From Mycolicibacterium arabiense (lineage in GTDB: Bacteria; Actinomycetota; Actinomycetes; Mycobacteriales; Mycobacteriaceae), in NCBI RefSeq assembly GCF_010731815.2, contig NZ_AP022593.1:2418001-2482000 (forward strand): a stretch of 64,000 nucleotides of DNA. Reading direction: 5' to 3'. Below, in pieces: positions 32,084-41,849 of the stretch. Below the pieces are notes generated by a model, which was given only the letters and a program-made list of their open reading frames with translations, was not told the DNA's origin and ran no database searches. Each line of letters opens with the position of its first letter. Position 1 is the stretch's first letter. The position numbers were made by a program, and so were the translations under genes.

Positions 32084-32926
32084 CTAGAGGTCCGCGAGGA
32101 TCTCCTGCCGCTTCGACGCGTACTCCGACTCGGTGATCGCGCCGGTGGCGCGCAGCGTCTCGAGTTCCTGCAACCGCTGCGAGACCGACACGGGCGGGGC
32201 GCCGAATCCCCCGGCCGGCGCCGGGGCTGTCGCCGCCGGCGTGGGCATCTGCGCCGGCGGCGCCTGCTGGGCCGCGGCGCGACGGACGACGCTCATGACC
32301 TGCTGGCGCACGGCCGGATTGGACCGGATGTCGATCATGCCGTTCATGGGCACGCCGTTGGCCTTGAGGATCTGCATGATCTCCATCAGCGGCCCGACCT
32401 GCCCCGACAGGTCGTAGGTGCGGTTGTCCTCCGCGAGCGTGAACTGTGCGGGCACCAGGCCGTTGATCAATCCGCTGCGGTTCCAGTCGATCTGGAACGT
32501 GTTGGTGGCGGGGTCGACGAGCGCGACGAGCTTGCGGCCGGTGATCATCGGCAGCCGCGAGATCGACGCCACCACGGAGTCCTGGGCCGTGAACGGCGTG
32601 AGGCCCGGCCCCTCGATTCGCAGGTCCAGCTTGACCAGCGGCTGTTCGTTGATCCGGGTGTTGGTCTCGTGGATGTTGGTGATCTGCGCCAGCGCGACGA
32701 CGCCGCTGGACTCCAGCATCTCGGTTCTCGCGGCCCGCTTTGCACCGTAGCTGGCCAGCGCGAGGGCAACCAGGACGTCAATGGCCGTGACGAGCAGGCC
32801 CGCCCAGAACATCCACTTCATCAACGGGTCCTGGCCAGTGGCGAAGAAGATCGCCAGGAAGATCGGACCCACCAGGCCGCCGCACAGCAGCACCATCAGC
32901 TGTGCCTTCACGTACCGCCACAACAT
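32084..32926 (-). CDS. membrane protein with C-terminal SHOCT domain
   Basis: This 280-residue protein has two N-terminal transmembrane helices (about 10-30 and 39-63) followed by a soluble domain of unknown fold. Then comes a Pro/Ala-rich linker, and the C terminus is a SHOCT motif (TLRATGAITESEYASKRQEIL), a short helical module thought to aid oligomerisation. It occupies the place of Rv0686 of M. tuberculosis between tuf and the SDR gene. The start ATG at 32926 is the first in the frame. No enzymatic motif is visible, and the role is unknown. Confidence 0.75.
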   Translation of the reverse strand: MLWRYVKAQLMVLLCGGLVGPIFLAIFFATGQDPLMKWMFWAGLLVTAIDVLVALALASYGAKRAARTEMLESSGVVALAQITNIHETNTRINEQPLVKLDLRIEGPGLTPFTAQDSVVASISRLPMITGRKLVALVDPATNTFQIDWNRSGLINGLVPAQFTLAEDNRTYDLSGQVGPLMEIMQILKANGVPMNGMIDIRSNPAVRQQVMSVVRRAAAQQAPPAQMPTPAATAPAPAGGFGAPPVSVSQRLQELETLRATGAITESEYASKRQEILADL

Positions 32927-33010
32927 GACTCGCTCCTCGCGTCGACTGACTTATTCGCAGGTCAGATTAACGCCGGTGCGTCGGCTACCGATCCCAAACT
33001 GGACAGGACG

Positions 33011-33793
33011 CTAGGTCGCCGCGACCTCGACGATGACGAACGAGAGATTGTCGTCGGCGCCGTTGGCACGCACCGTCTCGACGATCCGGGCGCCCCAGTC
33101 GGCGACGTCGGCAGGCTGGATCGCGTCGTGCAGTTCGTCGTCACTCATCAGCCCGCTCACGCCGTCCGAGCAGAGTAGGAACGTGCCCTCCCGCAGCGGG
33201 AGTTCGAGGACGTGCGGACGCACCGGCGCAACCTGCCCCATCGACTGGGTCACGATGTTCGTCGGTCGGCCATTGGTGTCGAAGACGGAGTCGTCCACCG
33301 ACAACTGTTCGAGAGCGCCGTTGGAGATCGAGTAGATCCTGCTGTCCCCCACGTTGAAGACGACGAGTTGGTCGGTCAGGAAGCACAACCCGGCGATGGT
33401 GGTGCCCAGCCCCTGCAGCTCGGTCTCGATCCCGACCGCGCGGACCTGATCGTTGATCGCGAGCAGTGCATCCGACACGTCGTCGGCACCGCGCCAGTCT
33501 CGGAACGCAGCGGCCACCAGGTTCATCGCGACCCGGCTGGCCAGGTCGCCCCCGGCGTGACCACCCATGCCGTCGGCCACGGCGCACACGAATGGCGGCG
33601 CGGGCGCGAAGTTCATCGTGACCAGGGTGCCGTCGTGGGTCTGGCACAGCCACCCGCCGACCAGGACGGCGTCCTCGTTGCGGCGGCGCCGCAGCCCGAC
33701 GTCGGTGAATGCGTGCACGGTGAACCGCGCCCGCGCGGCGCCCGTCGCCTCGCCGTCGGCATCAGACGCCGCGACCACGGGGGGTTCAGTCAT
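33011..33793 (-). CDS. PP2C-family serine/threonine phosphatase
   Basis: A 260-residue soluble phosphatase. The metal-binding motifs are present in order: DVGLRRRRNEDAVLVG, ADGMGGHAGGDLAS, CSDGVSGLMSDDEL and GADDNLSFVIVE. It should remove phosphate from Ser/Thr in proteins, opposing the mycobacterial protein kinases. There is no transmembrane anchor, unlike PstP. It is a single gene between the SHOCT protein and tuf. I do not recall an equivalent at this place in M. tuberculosis. Confidence 0.9.
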   Translation of the reverse strand: MTEPPVVAASDADGEATGAARARFTVHAFTDVGLRRRRNEDAVLVGGWLCQTHDGTLVTMNFAPAPPFVCAVADGMGGHAGGDLASRVAMNLVAAAFRDWRGADDVSDALLAINDQVRAVGIETELQGLGTTIAGLCFLTDQLVVFNVGDSRIYSISNGALEQLSVDDSVFDTNGRPTNIVTQSMGQVAPVRPHVLELPLREGTFLLCSDGVSGLMSDDELHDAIQPADVADWGARIVETVRANGADDNLSFVIVEVAAT

Positions 33794-33830
33794 CAGCGCA
33801 GCGTAGCGGGTCGCAGGCCCGCTGACGCGA

Positions 33831-33862
33831 AAGCGGCGCCCACCCGAAGGTGAGCGCCGCTT
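33831..33862 (-). terminator. terminator downstream of tuf
   Basis: Inverted repeat AAGCGGCGCCCACC (33831-33844) and GGTGAGCGCCGCTT (33849-33862) around a CGAA tetraloop, with one internal mismatch. It lies 25 bases past the tuf stop and before the PP2C start, so it separates the two genes. Confidence 0.75.
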
Positions 33863-33887
33863 CAGCGGTACTGGTTCAGACCAACGA

Positions 33888-35078
33888 CTACTTGTTGATC
33901 TTGGTCACACGGCCGGCGCCGACGGTACGGCCACCCTCGCGGATCGCGAAGCGCAGGCCCTCGTCCATGGCGACGGGCTGGATCAGCTTGACGGAGATGT
34001 CGGTGTTGTCACCGGGCATCACCATCTCGGTGCCCTCGGGGAGGGTCACCACGCCGGTCACGTCCGTCGTACGGAAGTAGAACTGCGGACGGTAGTTGTT
34101 GAAGAACGGCGTGTGACGGCCACCCTCGTCCTTCGACAGGATGTAGACGCTGCCGTCGAACTCGGTGTGCGGCGTCGTGGTGCCGGGCTTCACGACGACC
34201 TGGCCGCGCTCGACGTCCTCGCGCTTGATGCCACGAACCAGCAGACCGACGTTGTCGCCGGCCTGACCCTGGTCGAGCAGCTTGCGGAACATCTCGACAC
34301 CGGTGACGGTCGTCTTGGTGGTGGTCGTCTTGATGCCGACGATCTCCACTTCCTCGTTCACGTTGATCACGCCACGCTCGACGCGACCGGTCACCACGGT
34401 GCCACGGCCGGTGATCGTGAAGACGTCCTCGACGGGCATCAGGAACGGCTTCTCGGTCTCGCGCACCGGGTCCGGGATGGACTCGTCGACGGCCTCCATG
34501 AGCTTAGCGACGGACTCGACCCACTTCGGGTCGCCCTCGAGGGCCTTGAGCGCCGAGACCTGCACGACGGGGGCGTCCTCGTCGAACTCCTGGGCGGCCA
34601 GCAGTTCGCGGACCTCCATCTCGACGAGCTCGAGGAGTTCCTCGTCGTCGACCATGTCGGCCTTGTTCAGCGCGACCAGGATGTAGGGCACGCCGACCTG
34701 GCGGGCGAGCAGCACGTGCTCACGGGTCTGCGGCATCGGGCCGTCGGTGGCGGCGACCACGAGGATTGCACCGTCCATCTGGGCGGCACCGGTGATCATG
34801 TTCTTGATGTAGTCAGCGTGACCAGGTGCGTCGACGTGCGCGTAGTGGCGCTTCTCCGTCTGGTACTCCACGTGGGAGATGTTGATCGTGATACCACGCT
34901 GACGTTCCTCGGGCGCATTGTCGATCTGGTCGAATGCGCGCGACTCGTTCAAATCGGGGTACTTGTCGTGCAGAACCTTCGTGATTGCTGCCGTAAGCGT
35001 GGTCTTGCCGTGGTCAACGTGACCAATGGTCCCGATGTTGACGTGCGGCTTCGTCCGCTCGAACTTCGCCTTCGCCAC
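33888..35078 (-). CDS. tuf: elongation factor Tu
   Basis: A 396-residue EF-Tu. [14 protein letters not shown] is the P-loop, [12 protein letters not shown] and [10 protein letters not shown] are the other GTP-binding motifs, and domains 2 and 3 are complete to [11 protein letters not shown]. It delivers aminoacyl-tRNA to the ribosome. The start is GTG, preceded by CCAGGAGG. It is 85 bases downstream of fusA; that gap holds a small hairpin (35104-35120) and could contain its own promoter. A terminator follows. Confidence 0.98.
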   Translation of the reverse strand: MAKAKFERTKPHVNIGTIGHVDHGKTTLTAAITKVLHDKYPDLNESRAFDQIDNAPEERQRGITINISHVEYQTEKRHYAHVDAPGHADYIKNMITGAAQMDGAILVVAATDGPMPQTREHVLLARQVGVPYILVALNKADMVDDEELLELVEMEVRELLAAQEFDEDAPVVQVSALKALEGDPKWVESVAKLMEAVDESIPDPVRETEKPFLMPVEDVFTITGRGTVVTGRVERGVINVNEEVEIVGIKTTTTKTTVTGVEMFRKLLDQGQAGDNVGLLVRGIKREDVERGQVVVKPGTTTPHTEFDGSVYILSKDEGGRHTPFFNNYRPQFYFRTTDVTGVVTLPEGTEMVMPGDNTDISVKLIQPVAMDEGLRFAIREGGRTVGAGRVTKINK

Positions 35079-35163
35079 TGTGGTGTCCTCCTGGACTTGT
35101 TGGTGCTTTTACTTAAAGCAGGTGTGTTGATGTGTTCAGTTGTGTGGTCTGCAAAGTACCGGA

Positions 35164-37266
35164 CTACTGACCGGTGGCCTTCGCGATGATCTCCTTCGAC
35201 ACGTTCGCCGGAACTTCGGCGTACGAGTCGAACACCATGGAGTAGTTCGCCCGGCCCTGGGTCTTCGACCGGAGGTCGCCGACGTAGCCGAACATCTCGG
35301 ACAGCGGAACCTGCGCCTTGACGACGCGCGCACCGCTGCGCTCCTCCATGGCCTGGATCTGGCCACGGCGGGAGTTCAGGTCGCCGATCACTTCACCCAT
35401 GTAGTCCTCCGGGGTGGTGACCTCGACGGCCATGACCGGCTCCAGGATGACCGGCTGCGCTTGCGCGGCAGCCTTCTTCAGCACCTGGGATCCGGCGATC
35501 TTGAAGGCCATCTCCGAGGAGTCGACGTCGTGGTATGCGCCGTCGAGCAGGATCAGCTTCAAGTTCACCAGCGGGTAGCCGGCCAGCACGCCGTACTGCA
35601 TGGCGTCCTGGGCACCGGCATCCACCGACGGGATGTACTCGCGCGGGATGCGGCCGCCGGTGACCTTGTTCTCGAACTCGTAGGTCGCGCCGTCCTCACC
35701 CGAGAAGGGCTCGATGCTGACGAGGACCTTCGCGAACTGGCCGGAGCCACCCGTCTGCTTCTTGTGGGTGAACTCGACCTTGTCGACCGCGCGCTTGATG
35801 GTCTCCTTGTAGGCGACCTGCGGCTTGCCGACGTTGGCCTCGACCTTGAACTCGCGACGCATGCGGTCGACGAGGATGTCGAGGTGCAGTTCGCCCATGC
35901 CGCCGATGACGGTCTGGCCGGTCTCGTCGTCCTGGTGCACCTTGAAGGTCGGGTCTTCTTCGGCGAGCTTCTGGATGGCCAGGGACAGCTTCTCCTGGTC
36001 GCTCTTCGTCTTGGGCTCGATGGCGACCTCGATCACGGGATCGGGGAAGGTCATCGACTCGAGCACGACCTGGTGCTGCGGATCGCTCAGGGTGTCACCG
36101 GTGGTGGTGTCCTTCAGACCGATCACGGCGTAGATGTGCCCGGCGGAGGCCCGCTCGACCGGGTTCTCCTTGTTGGAGTGCATCTGGAACAGCTTGCCCA
36201 GACGCTCCTTCTTGCCCTTGGTCGCGTTGATGACCTGGCTGCCGGACTCCACGGTGCCGGAGTAGACGCGGACGTAGGTCAGCTTGCCGAAGAACGGGTG
36301 CGTCGCGACCTTGAACGCCAGGCCGGAGAAGGGCTCGTCGGTCGACGGACGGCGGACGAGGATCTCTTCTTCCTTGCCCGGGGCGTGGCCACTGACCGAC
36401 TCGACGTCCAGCGGCGAGGGCAGGTAGTCGATGACGGCGTCGAGCATGGGCTGCACGCCCTTGTTCTTGAACGCGCTGCCACACAGCACCGGGTAGGCCT
36501 CGGAGTTGACCGTCAGCTTGCGGATGGCGGCCTTGATCTCTGCGACCGTCAGTTCCTCGCCACCGAAGTACTTCTCCATCAGCGCGTCGTCGGTCTCGGC
36601 GACGGCCTCGAGCAGCTTGGTGCGGTACTCGTCGGCACGCTCCTGCAGTTCGGCGGGGATGTCGATGGTCTCGTAGGTCTCACCGAGCTTGGTCTCGCCG
36701 CGCCACACCTTGGCGTTCATCTCGACCAGGTCGATGACGCCCTCGAAGTCGCCTTCGGAGCCGATCGGCAGCTGAATCGGAATGACGTTGGCGCCGAGGC
36801 GCTCTTCCATGGTGCGGACCGAGAAGTAGAAGTCGGCGCCCAGCTTGTCCATCTTGTTGACGAAGCAGATGCGCGGAACGTCGTACTTGTCGGCCTGGCG
36901 CCACACCTGCTCGGACTGGGGCTCGACGCCCTCCTTGCCGTCGAAGACGGCGACGGCGCCATCGAGCACGCGCAGCGAACGCTCCACCTCGACGGTGAAG
37001 TCGACGTGCCCGGGGGTGTCGATGATGTTGATCTGGTTGCCATTCCAGAAACAGGTGGTGGCAGCGGAGGTGATGGTGATGCCCCGCTCCTGCTCCTGCT
37101 CCATCCAGTCCATCGTGGCCGCGCCATCGTGAACTTCACCGATCTTGTAGCTGATACCGGTGTAGTAGAGGATGCGCTCGGTCGTCGTCGTCTTGCCGGC
37201 GTCGATGTGCGCCATGATGCCGATGTTGCGGACCTTGGTGAGGTCGGTCAGCACGTCCTGTGCCAC
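35164..37266 (-). CDS. fusA: elongation factor G
   Basis: A 700-residue EF-G with all five domains. The G domain has [27 protein letters not shown] and [12 protein letters not shown]. Domain IV and V sequences ([12 protein letters not shown] and PQVAYKETI) are present. It drives translocation and, with RRF, ribosome recycling. The start is a GTG. It follows rpsG by 75 bases as part of the str operon. Confidence 0.98.
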   Translation of the reverse strand: MAQDVLTDLTKVRNIGIMAHIDAGKTTTTERILYYTGISYKIGEVHDGAATMDWMEQEQERGITITSAATTCFWNGNQINIIDTPGHVDFTVEVERSLRVLDGAVAVFDGKEGVEPQSEQVWRQADKYDVPRICFVNKMDKLGADFYFSVRTMEERLGANVIPIQLPIGSEGDFEGVIDLVEMNAKVWRGETKLGETYETIDIPAELQERADEYRTKLLEAVAETDDALMEKYFGGEELTVAEIKAAIRKLTVNSEAYPVLCGSAFKNKGVQPMLDAVIDYLPSPLDVESVSGHAPGKEEEILVRRPSTDEPFSGLAFKVATHPFFGKLTYVRVYSGTVESGSQVINATKGKKERLGKLFQMHSNKENPVERASAGHIYAVIGLKDTTTGDTLSDPQHQVVLESMTFPDPVIEVAIEPKTKSDQEKLSLAIQKLAEEDPTFKVHQDDETGQTVIGGMGELHLDILVDRMRREFKVEANVGKPQVAYKETIKRAVDKVEFTHKKQTGGSGQFAKVLVSIEPFSGEDGATYEFENKVTGGRIPREYIPSVDAGAQDAMQYGVLAGYPLVNLKLILLDGAYHDVDSSEMAFKIAGSQVLKKAAAQAQPVILEPVMAVEVTTPEDYMGEVIGDLNSRRGQIQAMEERSGARVVKAQVPLSEMFGYVGDLRSKTQGRANYSMVFDSYAEVPANVSKEIIAKATGQ

Positions 37267-37310
37267 GGCTAAATCCCACTCTTTCGCTTGCTAGTTAGGT
37301 GTGTGTAGCG

Positions 37311-37334
37311 CCCTGCGGTCAGCACGACCGCGGG
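37311..37334 (-). promoter_or_regulatory. hairpin between rpsG and fusA
   Basis: A small inverted repeat (GCGGTC 37315-37320, loop AGCAC, GACCGC 37326-37331) with extra flanking GC pairs lies in the rpsG-fusA gap. It may affect RNA stability or processing. There is no U-tract, so a terminator is unlikely. Confidence 0.35.
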
Positions 37335-37341
37335 CCGGAGA

Positions 37342-37812
37342 TCACCAGCGGTAGTGCGCGAAGGCCCGGTTCGCCTCGGCCATCTTGTGAACGTCCTCGC
37401 GGCGCTTGACTGCGGCACCGAGGCCATTGCTGGCGTCGAGGAGTTCGTTCGCCAGGCGCTCGACCATGGTCTTCTCGCGGCGTTGCTTGGAGAAGCCGAC
37501 CAACCAGCGCAGTGCGAGGGTCGTCGAACGCTCCGGACGGACCTCGACGGGCACCTGGTAGGTGGCACCACCGACGCGGCGGCTGCGAACCTCGAGGGCC
37601 GGCTTGACGTTGTCCATGGCGCGCTTGAGCGTCACCACGGGGTCCGTGCCGGTCTTCTCACGGGCCTGTTCGAGCGCACCATAGACAATGCGTTCGGCGA
37701 GGGATTTCTTCCCGTCCAGCAGCACCTTGTTGACGAGCTGGGTGACGAGCTGCGATCCGTAGACCGGGTCGTTGACCAGCGGGCGCTTCGGCGCGGGCCC
37801 CTTGCGCGGCAT
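37342..37812 (-). CDS. rpsG: 30S ribosomal protein S7
   Basis: S7 of 156 residues, starting [20 protein letters not shown]7 nucleates assembly of the head of the small subunit and lies near the exit-site t[22 protein letters not shown] is conserved. The ATG overlaps the rpsL stop (TAATG). Confidence 0.98.
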   Translation of the reverse strand: MPRKGPAPKRPLVNDPVYGSQLVTQLVNKVLLDGKKSLAERIVYGALEQAREKTGTDPVVTLKRAMDNVKPALEVRSRRVGGATYQVPVEVRPERSTTLALRWLVGFSKQRREKTMVERLANELLDASNGLGAAVKRREDVHKMAEANRAFAHYRW

Positions 37813-38186
37813 TAGCTCTTCTCCTTCTTGGCGCCATAACGGCTGCGGGCTTGCTTGCGGTTCTTGACACCCTGGGTGTCGAGCGAGCCGCGGATGATCT
37901 TGTAGCGCACACCGGGGAGGTCCTTCACACGACCGCCACGCACCAGCACCATCGAGTGCTCCTGCAGGTTGTGGCCCTCACCCGGGATGTAGGCGGTGAC
38001 CTCGACCGCGCTGGTCAGCCTCACGCGCGCCACCTTGCGAAGCGCCGAGTTCGGCTTCTTCGGGGTGGTGGTGTACACGCGAGTGCACACACCGCGGCGC
38101 TGCGGGCTGCCCTTGAGGGCCGCGGTCTTGACCTTGGCGATCTTGTCGCGGCGGCCCTTGCGGACCAGCTGGTTGATGGTTGGCAT
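37812..38186 (-). CDS. rpsL: 30S ribosomal protein S12
   Basis: S12 of 124 residues, full length from ATG at 38186 ([14 protein letters not shown]); an upstream in-frame extension is not conserved. S12 controls decoding accuracy at the A site. Lys43 (TTPKKPNSA) and Lys88 (GRVKDLPG), the two positions altered in streptomycin-resistant mycobacteria, are wild type. It is the first gene of the str operon. Confidence 0.98.
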   Translation of the reverse strand: MPTINQLVRKGRRDKIAKVKTAALKGSPQRRGVCTRVYTTTPKKPNSALRKVARVRLTSAVEVTAYIPGEGHNLQEHSMVLVRGGRVKDLPGVRYKIIRGSLDTQGVKNRKQARSRYGAKKEKS

Positions 38187-38613
38187 GTACCGGCTTTCTG
38201 TGTCTCTCCGTGGTGCTGCTTGCTGTATTCGGGTCGTGCTCAAGTCTCTGTACTGCGGTTTCAGTCCTGTCGCGTCCCCCGCGACCGGGCGTGTCGCGCG
38301 CTCGCGCGCATCATTGCTTCGATGCGCGGTGAACATGCGAATTGGCCCGGCGTGCAGGCATGCTTGCAGGTACTTCTTCGATCGCAAGCGCCTTGGCCAG
38401 GCACGAGTGTCCACGATACCCGTCGCGCATGGCGCAGGTCAAAGCGCCGCCATGGCGCCATCGCTGCAGGTGACATGGGTCCACTTCGTCGAAGTCGAAG
38501 TTGGGGCACCCGTCACCCGGCGTTCGCTCGGGCGGGTCACCGCGTCACGGTGAACGCCAGCGACGTTAGACGACGATCCCGGCCGACGTGCGGCGACGCG
38601 CTGAGACGTGCGC
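38187..38613 (-). promoter_or_regulatory. rpsL operon leader with candidate promoter
   Basis: This 427-base non-coding stretch lies upstream of rpsL. On the minus strand TTGACC (38437-38442), an 18-base spacer and TATCGT (38413-38418) form a good sigma-A promoter. The start would be near 38406 and the leader about 220 nt. I see no gene or known riboswitch in the remainder, which runs to the stop of the TetR gene. Confidence 0.6.
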
Positions 38614-39225
38614 TCATCGCCTCTCCATGCCGGCGGCCAACCGCAACACCATGTCGGTGAACACCGCGTCGGTGTCGATGTCGTCCATGACGCCGGTCAT
38701 CTCCAGCAGCACGAAACCGTGCAGCGCCGACCAGAATTCGAGCGCCGAATAGAACGCGTTCTCGCCGTCGATCCCATAGGAGACGAGCACCGCGATGACC
38801 GGCCCGGCCGCGGCGCGGGTGGCCGCGGTGTACTCGGGGTCGTCCCCGCCCAGTGGCATCCGGGTGAACGCCGAGTAGCGCCCCGGATGGTGATGGGCAT
38901 AGCTGCGGTAGGCGCTGGCCATGGAGACCACGGCGTCGTCGCGGGTACGCCCCTGCCCGACGTTGTTCAGCATGCCGATGATGTCGTCGATGACGCGCAT
39001 CCGAACGGTCCGCCGCAGGTCGTCGAGGCTCTGTACGTGGTTGTAGAGCGACGGCCCCTTGGTGCCGAGCTGGTTGGCCAGGGCGTTGATGGTGAGTGCG
39101 TCCCAGCCTTCGCGGTCCAGGAACGTCAGGGCGGCGTTGACGATGGCGTCGCGGCTCAGCTTGGTGGTTCTGGTGGGACTCTTCGTGCGGCCGCCCGCGG
39201 AGACTGCCTCCGACCGAGCTGCCAT
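38614..39225 (-). CDS. TetR family regulator
   Basis: A 203-residue TetR protein. The DNA-binding domain is at about 20-70 with INALANQLGTKGPSLYNHVQ as helix-turn-helix. The C-terminal part (GENAFYSALEFWSALHGFVLLE) resembles the WHG-type ligand domain. Position and sequence match Rv0681 beside rpsL. Its targets are unknown. It is divergent from the DUF3060 genes across about 200 bases, so these are possible targets. Confidence 0.85.
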   Translation of the reverse strand: MAARSEAVSAGGRTKSPTRTTKLSRDAIVNAALTFLDREGWDALTINALANQLGTKGPSLYNHVQSLDDLRRTVRMRVIDDIIGMLNNVGQGRTRDDAVVSMASAYRSYAHHHPGRYSAFTRMPLGGDDPEYTAATRAAAGPVIAVLVSYGIDGENAFYSALEFWSALHGFVLLEMTGVMDDIDTDAVFTDMVLRLAAGMERR

Positions 39226-39423
39226 GAGTCACGCGTCCTTCGGTCGGGGGTCGGTTCTTCGGTCGCCGCGGGGGCGTGGACCAACTAATGACTCTAACCG
39301 TTCACCTGGCCGCCGGCTCGGTTCACCGGTCGACCCGGGTTGGTTGCTGCGAACCGCTGACGCGGGCGCGGTCGGGCAACGTAGGCTGCGACGATCGGAA
39401 TCGCTGTCGGCGAGGGGAGCACC

Positions 39424-39819
39424 ATGAGCATCAAGGCGCCGAAGTCGGCGGGCACGCTCGCGGTCGCGATGACCGCGGTCTCGGTGACGGTGGCCTCCGG
39501 GCTGATCGCCGGTGCGCCGTCGGCGGCCGCGAAGAACGGTGACACCCACATCACCGGGCAGGGCATCTCCCAGACCATCGACTGCAACGACGCGGCGTTG
39601 ATCATCGTGGGCACCAGCAACTTCATCACCGCCAAGGGCTCGTGCTGGGGCGTCTCGGTGCAGGGTTCCTCGAACACCGTCATCGCCGACAACGTCGTCA
39701 ACGACATCACGGTCTACGGGTTCGATCAGACGGTGTACTACCGCACCGGCGCGCCGAAGGTCTGGGACCGCGGACGCGAACTCGGCATGACCAACCGGAT
39801 CGACCGCGTCCCCGCGTAG
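39424..39819 (+). CDS. secreted DUF3060 protein
   Basis: A 131-residue exported protein. Residues 1-37 are a Sec signal peptide ending in AAAK. The mature part has the DUF3060 pattern of short Asn/Gly/Val-rich repeats (TIDCNDAALIIVGTSNFITA and GSSNTVIADNVV) that may form a small beta-helix. GGGGAGCACC precedes the ATG. It sits 50 bases ahead of a paralogous lipoprotein. The function of the family is unknown. It corresponds in position to the Rv0679c/Rv0680c pair. Confidence 0.8.
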   Translation: MSIKAPKSAGTLAVAMTAVSVTVASGLIAGAPSAAAKNGDTHITGQGISQTIDCNDAALIIVGTSNFITAKGSCWGVSVQGSSNTVIADNVVNDITVYGFDQTVYYRTGAPKVWDRGRELGMTNRIDRVPA

Positions 39820-39869
39820 TCTTGGTGCGGCGTCGAATTGACGCCGCCGCCGACGAAGCGAGGGACTGC

Positions 39870-40280
39870 ATGCGCGCCCACTCCCGGATCCTGATCGCAG
39901 CGCTGAGCATCACCGCCGCGGCCTGGGGACTCACCGGCTGCGGCGCCGACGGCAGCGACTCGAACTCCCCCTCCGGATCTGCAGGCAGCTCGGGCGCACA
40001 GGTCGAGATCGGCAACACCATCAACTACGGCTCGTTCGGCACCACCGCGGACATCGACTGCTCGGATGGCAAGTCGCTCAACGTCGGTGGCTCCAACAAC
40101 ACCCTCACCGTCAAGGGCACGTGCGCCAGCGTGAACGTCGGCGGGGCCGACAACAAGATCACGTTCGACAGGGTCGACGACAGCCTCACCGTGGTCGGCC
40201 TGAACAACACGGTCAGCTACCGCGAGGGTGAGCCGAAGGTCGAGGACCGCGGCTCGGGCAACAAGGTCGACAGGGGCTGA
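39870..40280 (+). CDS. DUF3060 lipoprotein
   Basis: A 136-residue lipoprotein with the lipobox LTGC near residue 21-24. A Ser/Gly-rich linker precedes a DUF3060 domain (VGGSNNTLTVKG and VGLNNTVSYREG). The repeat pattern and the YREGEPKVEDRG ending parallel YRTGAPKVWDRG of the neighbour at 39424, so the two are paralogues, one free and one lipid anchored. The ATG at 39870 is chosen because it starts the signal peptide directly. Confidence 0.82.
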   Translation: MRAHSRILIAALSITAAAWGLTGCGADGSDSNSPSGSAGSSGAQVEIGNTINYGSFGTTADIDCSDGKSLNVGGSNNTLTVKGTCASVNVGGADNKITFDRVDDSLTVVGLNNTVSYREGEPKVEDRGSGNKVDRG

Positions 40281-40290
40281 GCCCGCGCGG

Positions 40291-41070
40291 TCAGTCCTGG
40301 CTGCCGTGCCGCCCGGCGCCCTCGGCGAAACGCCGTGCGCCAGCTAGTGATTCGGACGAGACCCGGGACAGGCTGGCGAACTCGGTGTCGATGGCCTCGG
40401 CTTCGGACATGCCCCACTGCCCCATCGCCGACAGCCGATCGGAGCGCATGCACAGCTGTGGCAGCGCAGCGAGTTCGGCCGCCAACTCCTCGGCTGCGCG
40501 GCGCGCGTCGCCCTTGCCGACGACCCGGTTGGCGAGACCCATCTGCAGCGCCTCCTGCGCCCCGACCGCGCGGCCGGTGAGGATGAGATCCATCGCCCGA
40601 CTCTGACCGATGAGCCGGGGCAGACGCACGGTGCCCCCGTCGATCAACGGCACGCCCCACCGCCGGCAGAAGACGCCGAAGGTGGCGTCCTCCTCGGCCA
40701 CCCGCAGGTCGCACCACAGCGCCAGTTCGAGCCCGCCGGCCACGGCGTATCCGCTGACCGCCGCGATCACCGGCTTCGACAACACCATTCGGGTCGGTCC
40801 CATCGGGCCGGGGCCGGTGCGGTGCGCCGGATTCATGTCGGGCGTGCCGAACGCCTTGAGATCGGCTCCGGCACAGAACGTCCCGTTGTCCCCCCACAGG
40901 ACGGCGACGGAGGCATCGTCGTCGCGATCGAACTCGTCGAACGCGGCGTACAACTCGGCGGCCGCAGGCCCGTTCACGGCGTTGCGGGCCGCAGGCCGGT
41001 TCATGATCACCGTGGTCACCGGGCCGTGGCGCTCCACCCGAACGCCGCCGTCCTTGATCTCTCCGGTCAT
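40291..41070 (-). CDS. crotonase / enoyl-CoA hydratase family protein (EchA5-like)
   Basis: A 259-residue crotonase. The oxyanion-hole segments are FCAGADLKAF and YAVAGGLELALWCD. The region where hydratases carry the first catalytic Glu reads FGVFCRRWGVPLIDGGT, with no Glu at that site and Asp in place of the second. It may therefore be a hydrolase, isomerase or other crotonase rather than a true hydratase. The ATG at 41070 overlaps the regulator stop (ATGA). It corresponds to echA5 (Rv0675). Confidence 0.85.
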   Translation of the reverse strand: MTGEIKDGGVRVERHGPVTTVIMNRPAARNAVNGPAAAELYAAFDEFDRDDDASVAVLWGDNGTFCAGADLKAFGTPDMNPAHRTGPGPMGPTRMVLSKPVIAAVSGYAVAGGLELALWCDLRVAEEDATFGVFCRRWGVPLIDGGTVRLPRLIGQSRAMDLILTGRAVGAQEALQMGLANRVVGKGDARRAAEELAAELAALPQLCMRSDRLSAMGQWGMSEAEAIDTEFASLSRVSSESLAGARRFAEGAGRHGSQD

Positions 41071-41849
41071 GTCGCCTCCATCAGCTCGGTGTCGTCGCGT
41101 CGCGCCGTCAGATCGGCGGCGAAGTCGAGGTACGCGGCCCGCAGTGCGGCGCCGGGCCAATCGGCTGGCAGCAGCTCGTCGGGCAGCACGGGATCGGTCA
41201 GCAGGTGACGCACGATGGCGGCCGCGGCGGTGAAACGGCCGGGTATGGCTGGTGCAGAACGCAACTCGTCGAGGAGCCGGTGCCCGGTCGCCGACCAGCC
41301 CGACAGGTTCCACAGGCGGCCTGCGAGGTCGACGGGGTCGTCGTCCCGCGCCGTCAGCACGCGCACCCGGTCACGCAGCGCATCGGGCACCGCCTGATCG
41401 AGGTTCGCTGGGCGCATCCAGACGCCCTCCCGCAGTTCGCCGAACCGCATCTCGCACAGGGTGGTCCGCAGTGCCGCCCGATTGCGTGCGTCAGTACCCA
41501 CGCTGGTGACGACGACGGTGGTCCACGTCCCATCCCACGGCCTGGGCTTCGGGTCCAGCGCATCGTCCTGTCGCCGTTGCCGTGCTAGCAGGCGCGCCGA
41601 CAGCCGGTACCCGTCGGCAGAGCGGATCAGGTCGCCGGCCCCGACCATCCGGGTCAGGGCCACCCGCAGCGTCGACTCGCGGATCCCGAAGTCCGCTGTG
41701 AGGCGGATGAGTTCGGCCGCCGATGCCGATGCGGGGTGGGCTCCCAGGAGGACGCTCAGCACCACCGAGCGCGCGGTCATGCGCGCCAGCGCCGTCGGCG
41801 CGTCCCCGCGCGAGGGGCGTGGTCCCTGCGCGGCGGCGACATCGGTCAT
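41067..41849 (-). CDS. PaaX-like transcriptional regulator
   Basis: A 260-residue PaaX family regulator. The N-terminal winged helix includes ADFGIRESTLRVALTRMVGAGDLI; the middle and C-terminal parts (DGTWTTVVVTSV, WNLSGWSATGHRLLDELR) fit the family. PaaX of E. coli senses phenylacetyl-CoA; here an acyl-CoA ligand is plausible because the gene lies between two crotonases and is coupled to both by ATGA overlaps. It matches Rv0674. The ATG at 41849 is set by that overlap. Confidence 0.88.
   Translation of the reverse strand: MTDVAAAQGPRPSRGDAPTALARMTARSVVLSVLLGAHPASASAAELIRLTADFGIRESTLRVALTRMVGAGDLIRSADGYRLSARLLARQRRQDDALDPKPRPWDGTWTTVVVTSVGTDARNRAALRTTLCEMRFGELREGVWMRPANLDQAVPDALRDRVRVLTARDDDPVDLAGRLWNLSGWSATGHRLLDELRSAPAIPGRFTAAAAIVRHLLTDPVLPDELLPADWPGAALRAAYLDFAADLTARRDDTELMEAT

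Noticed and set aside
35140..37272. A 710-codon open frame antisense to fusA
   Set aside because: Same cause: high third-position GC in fusA removes stops from the opposite strand. No start signal or recognisable motif.
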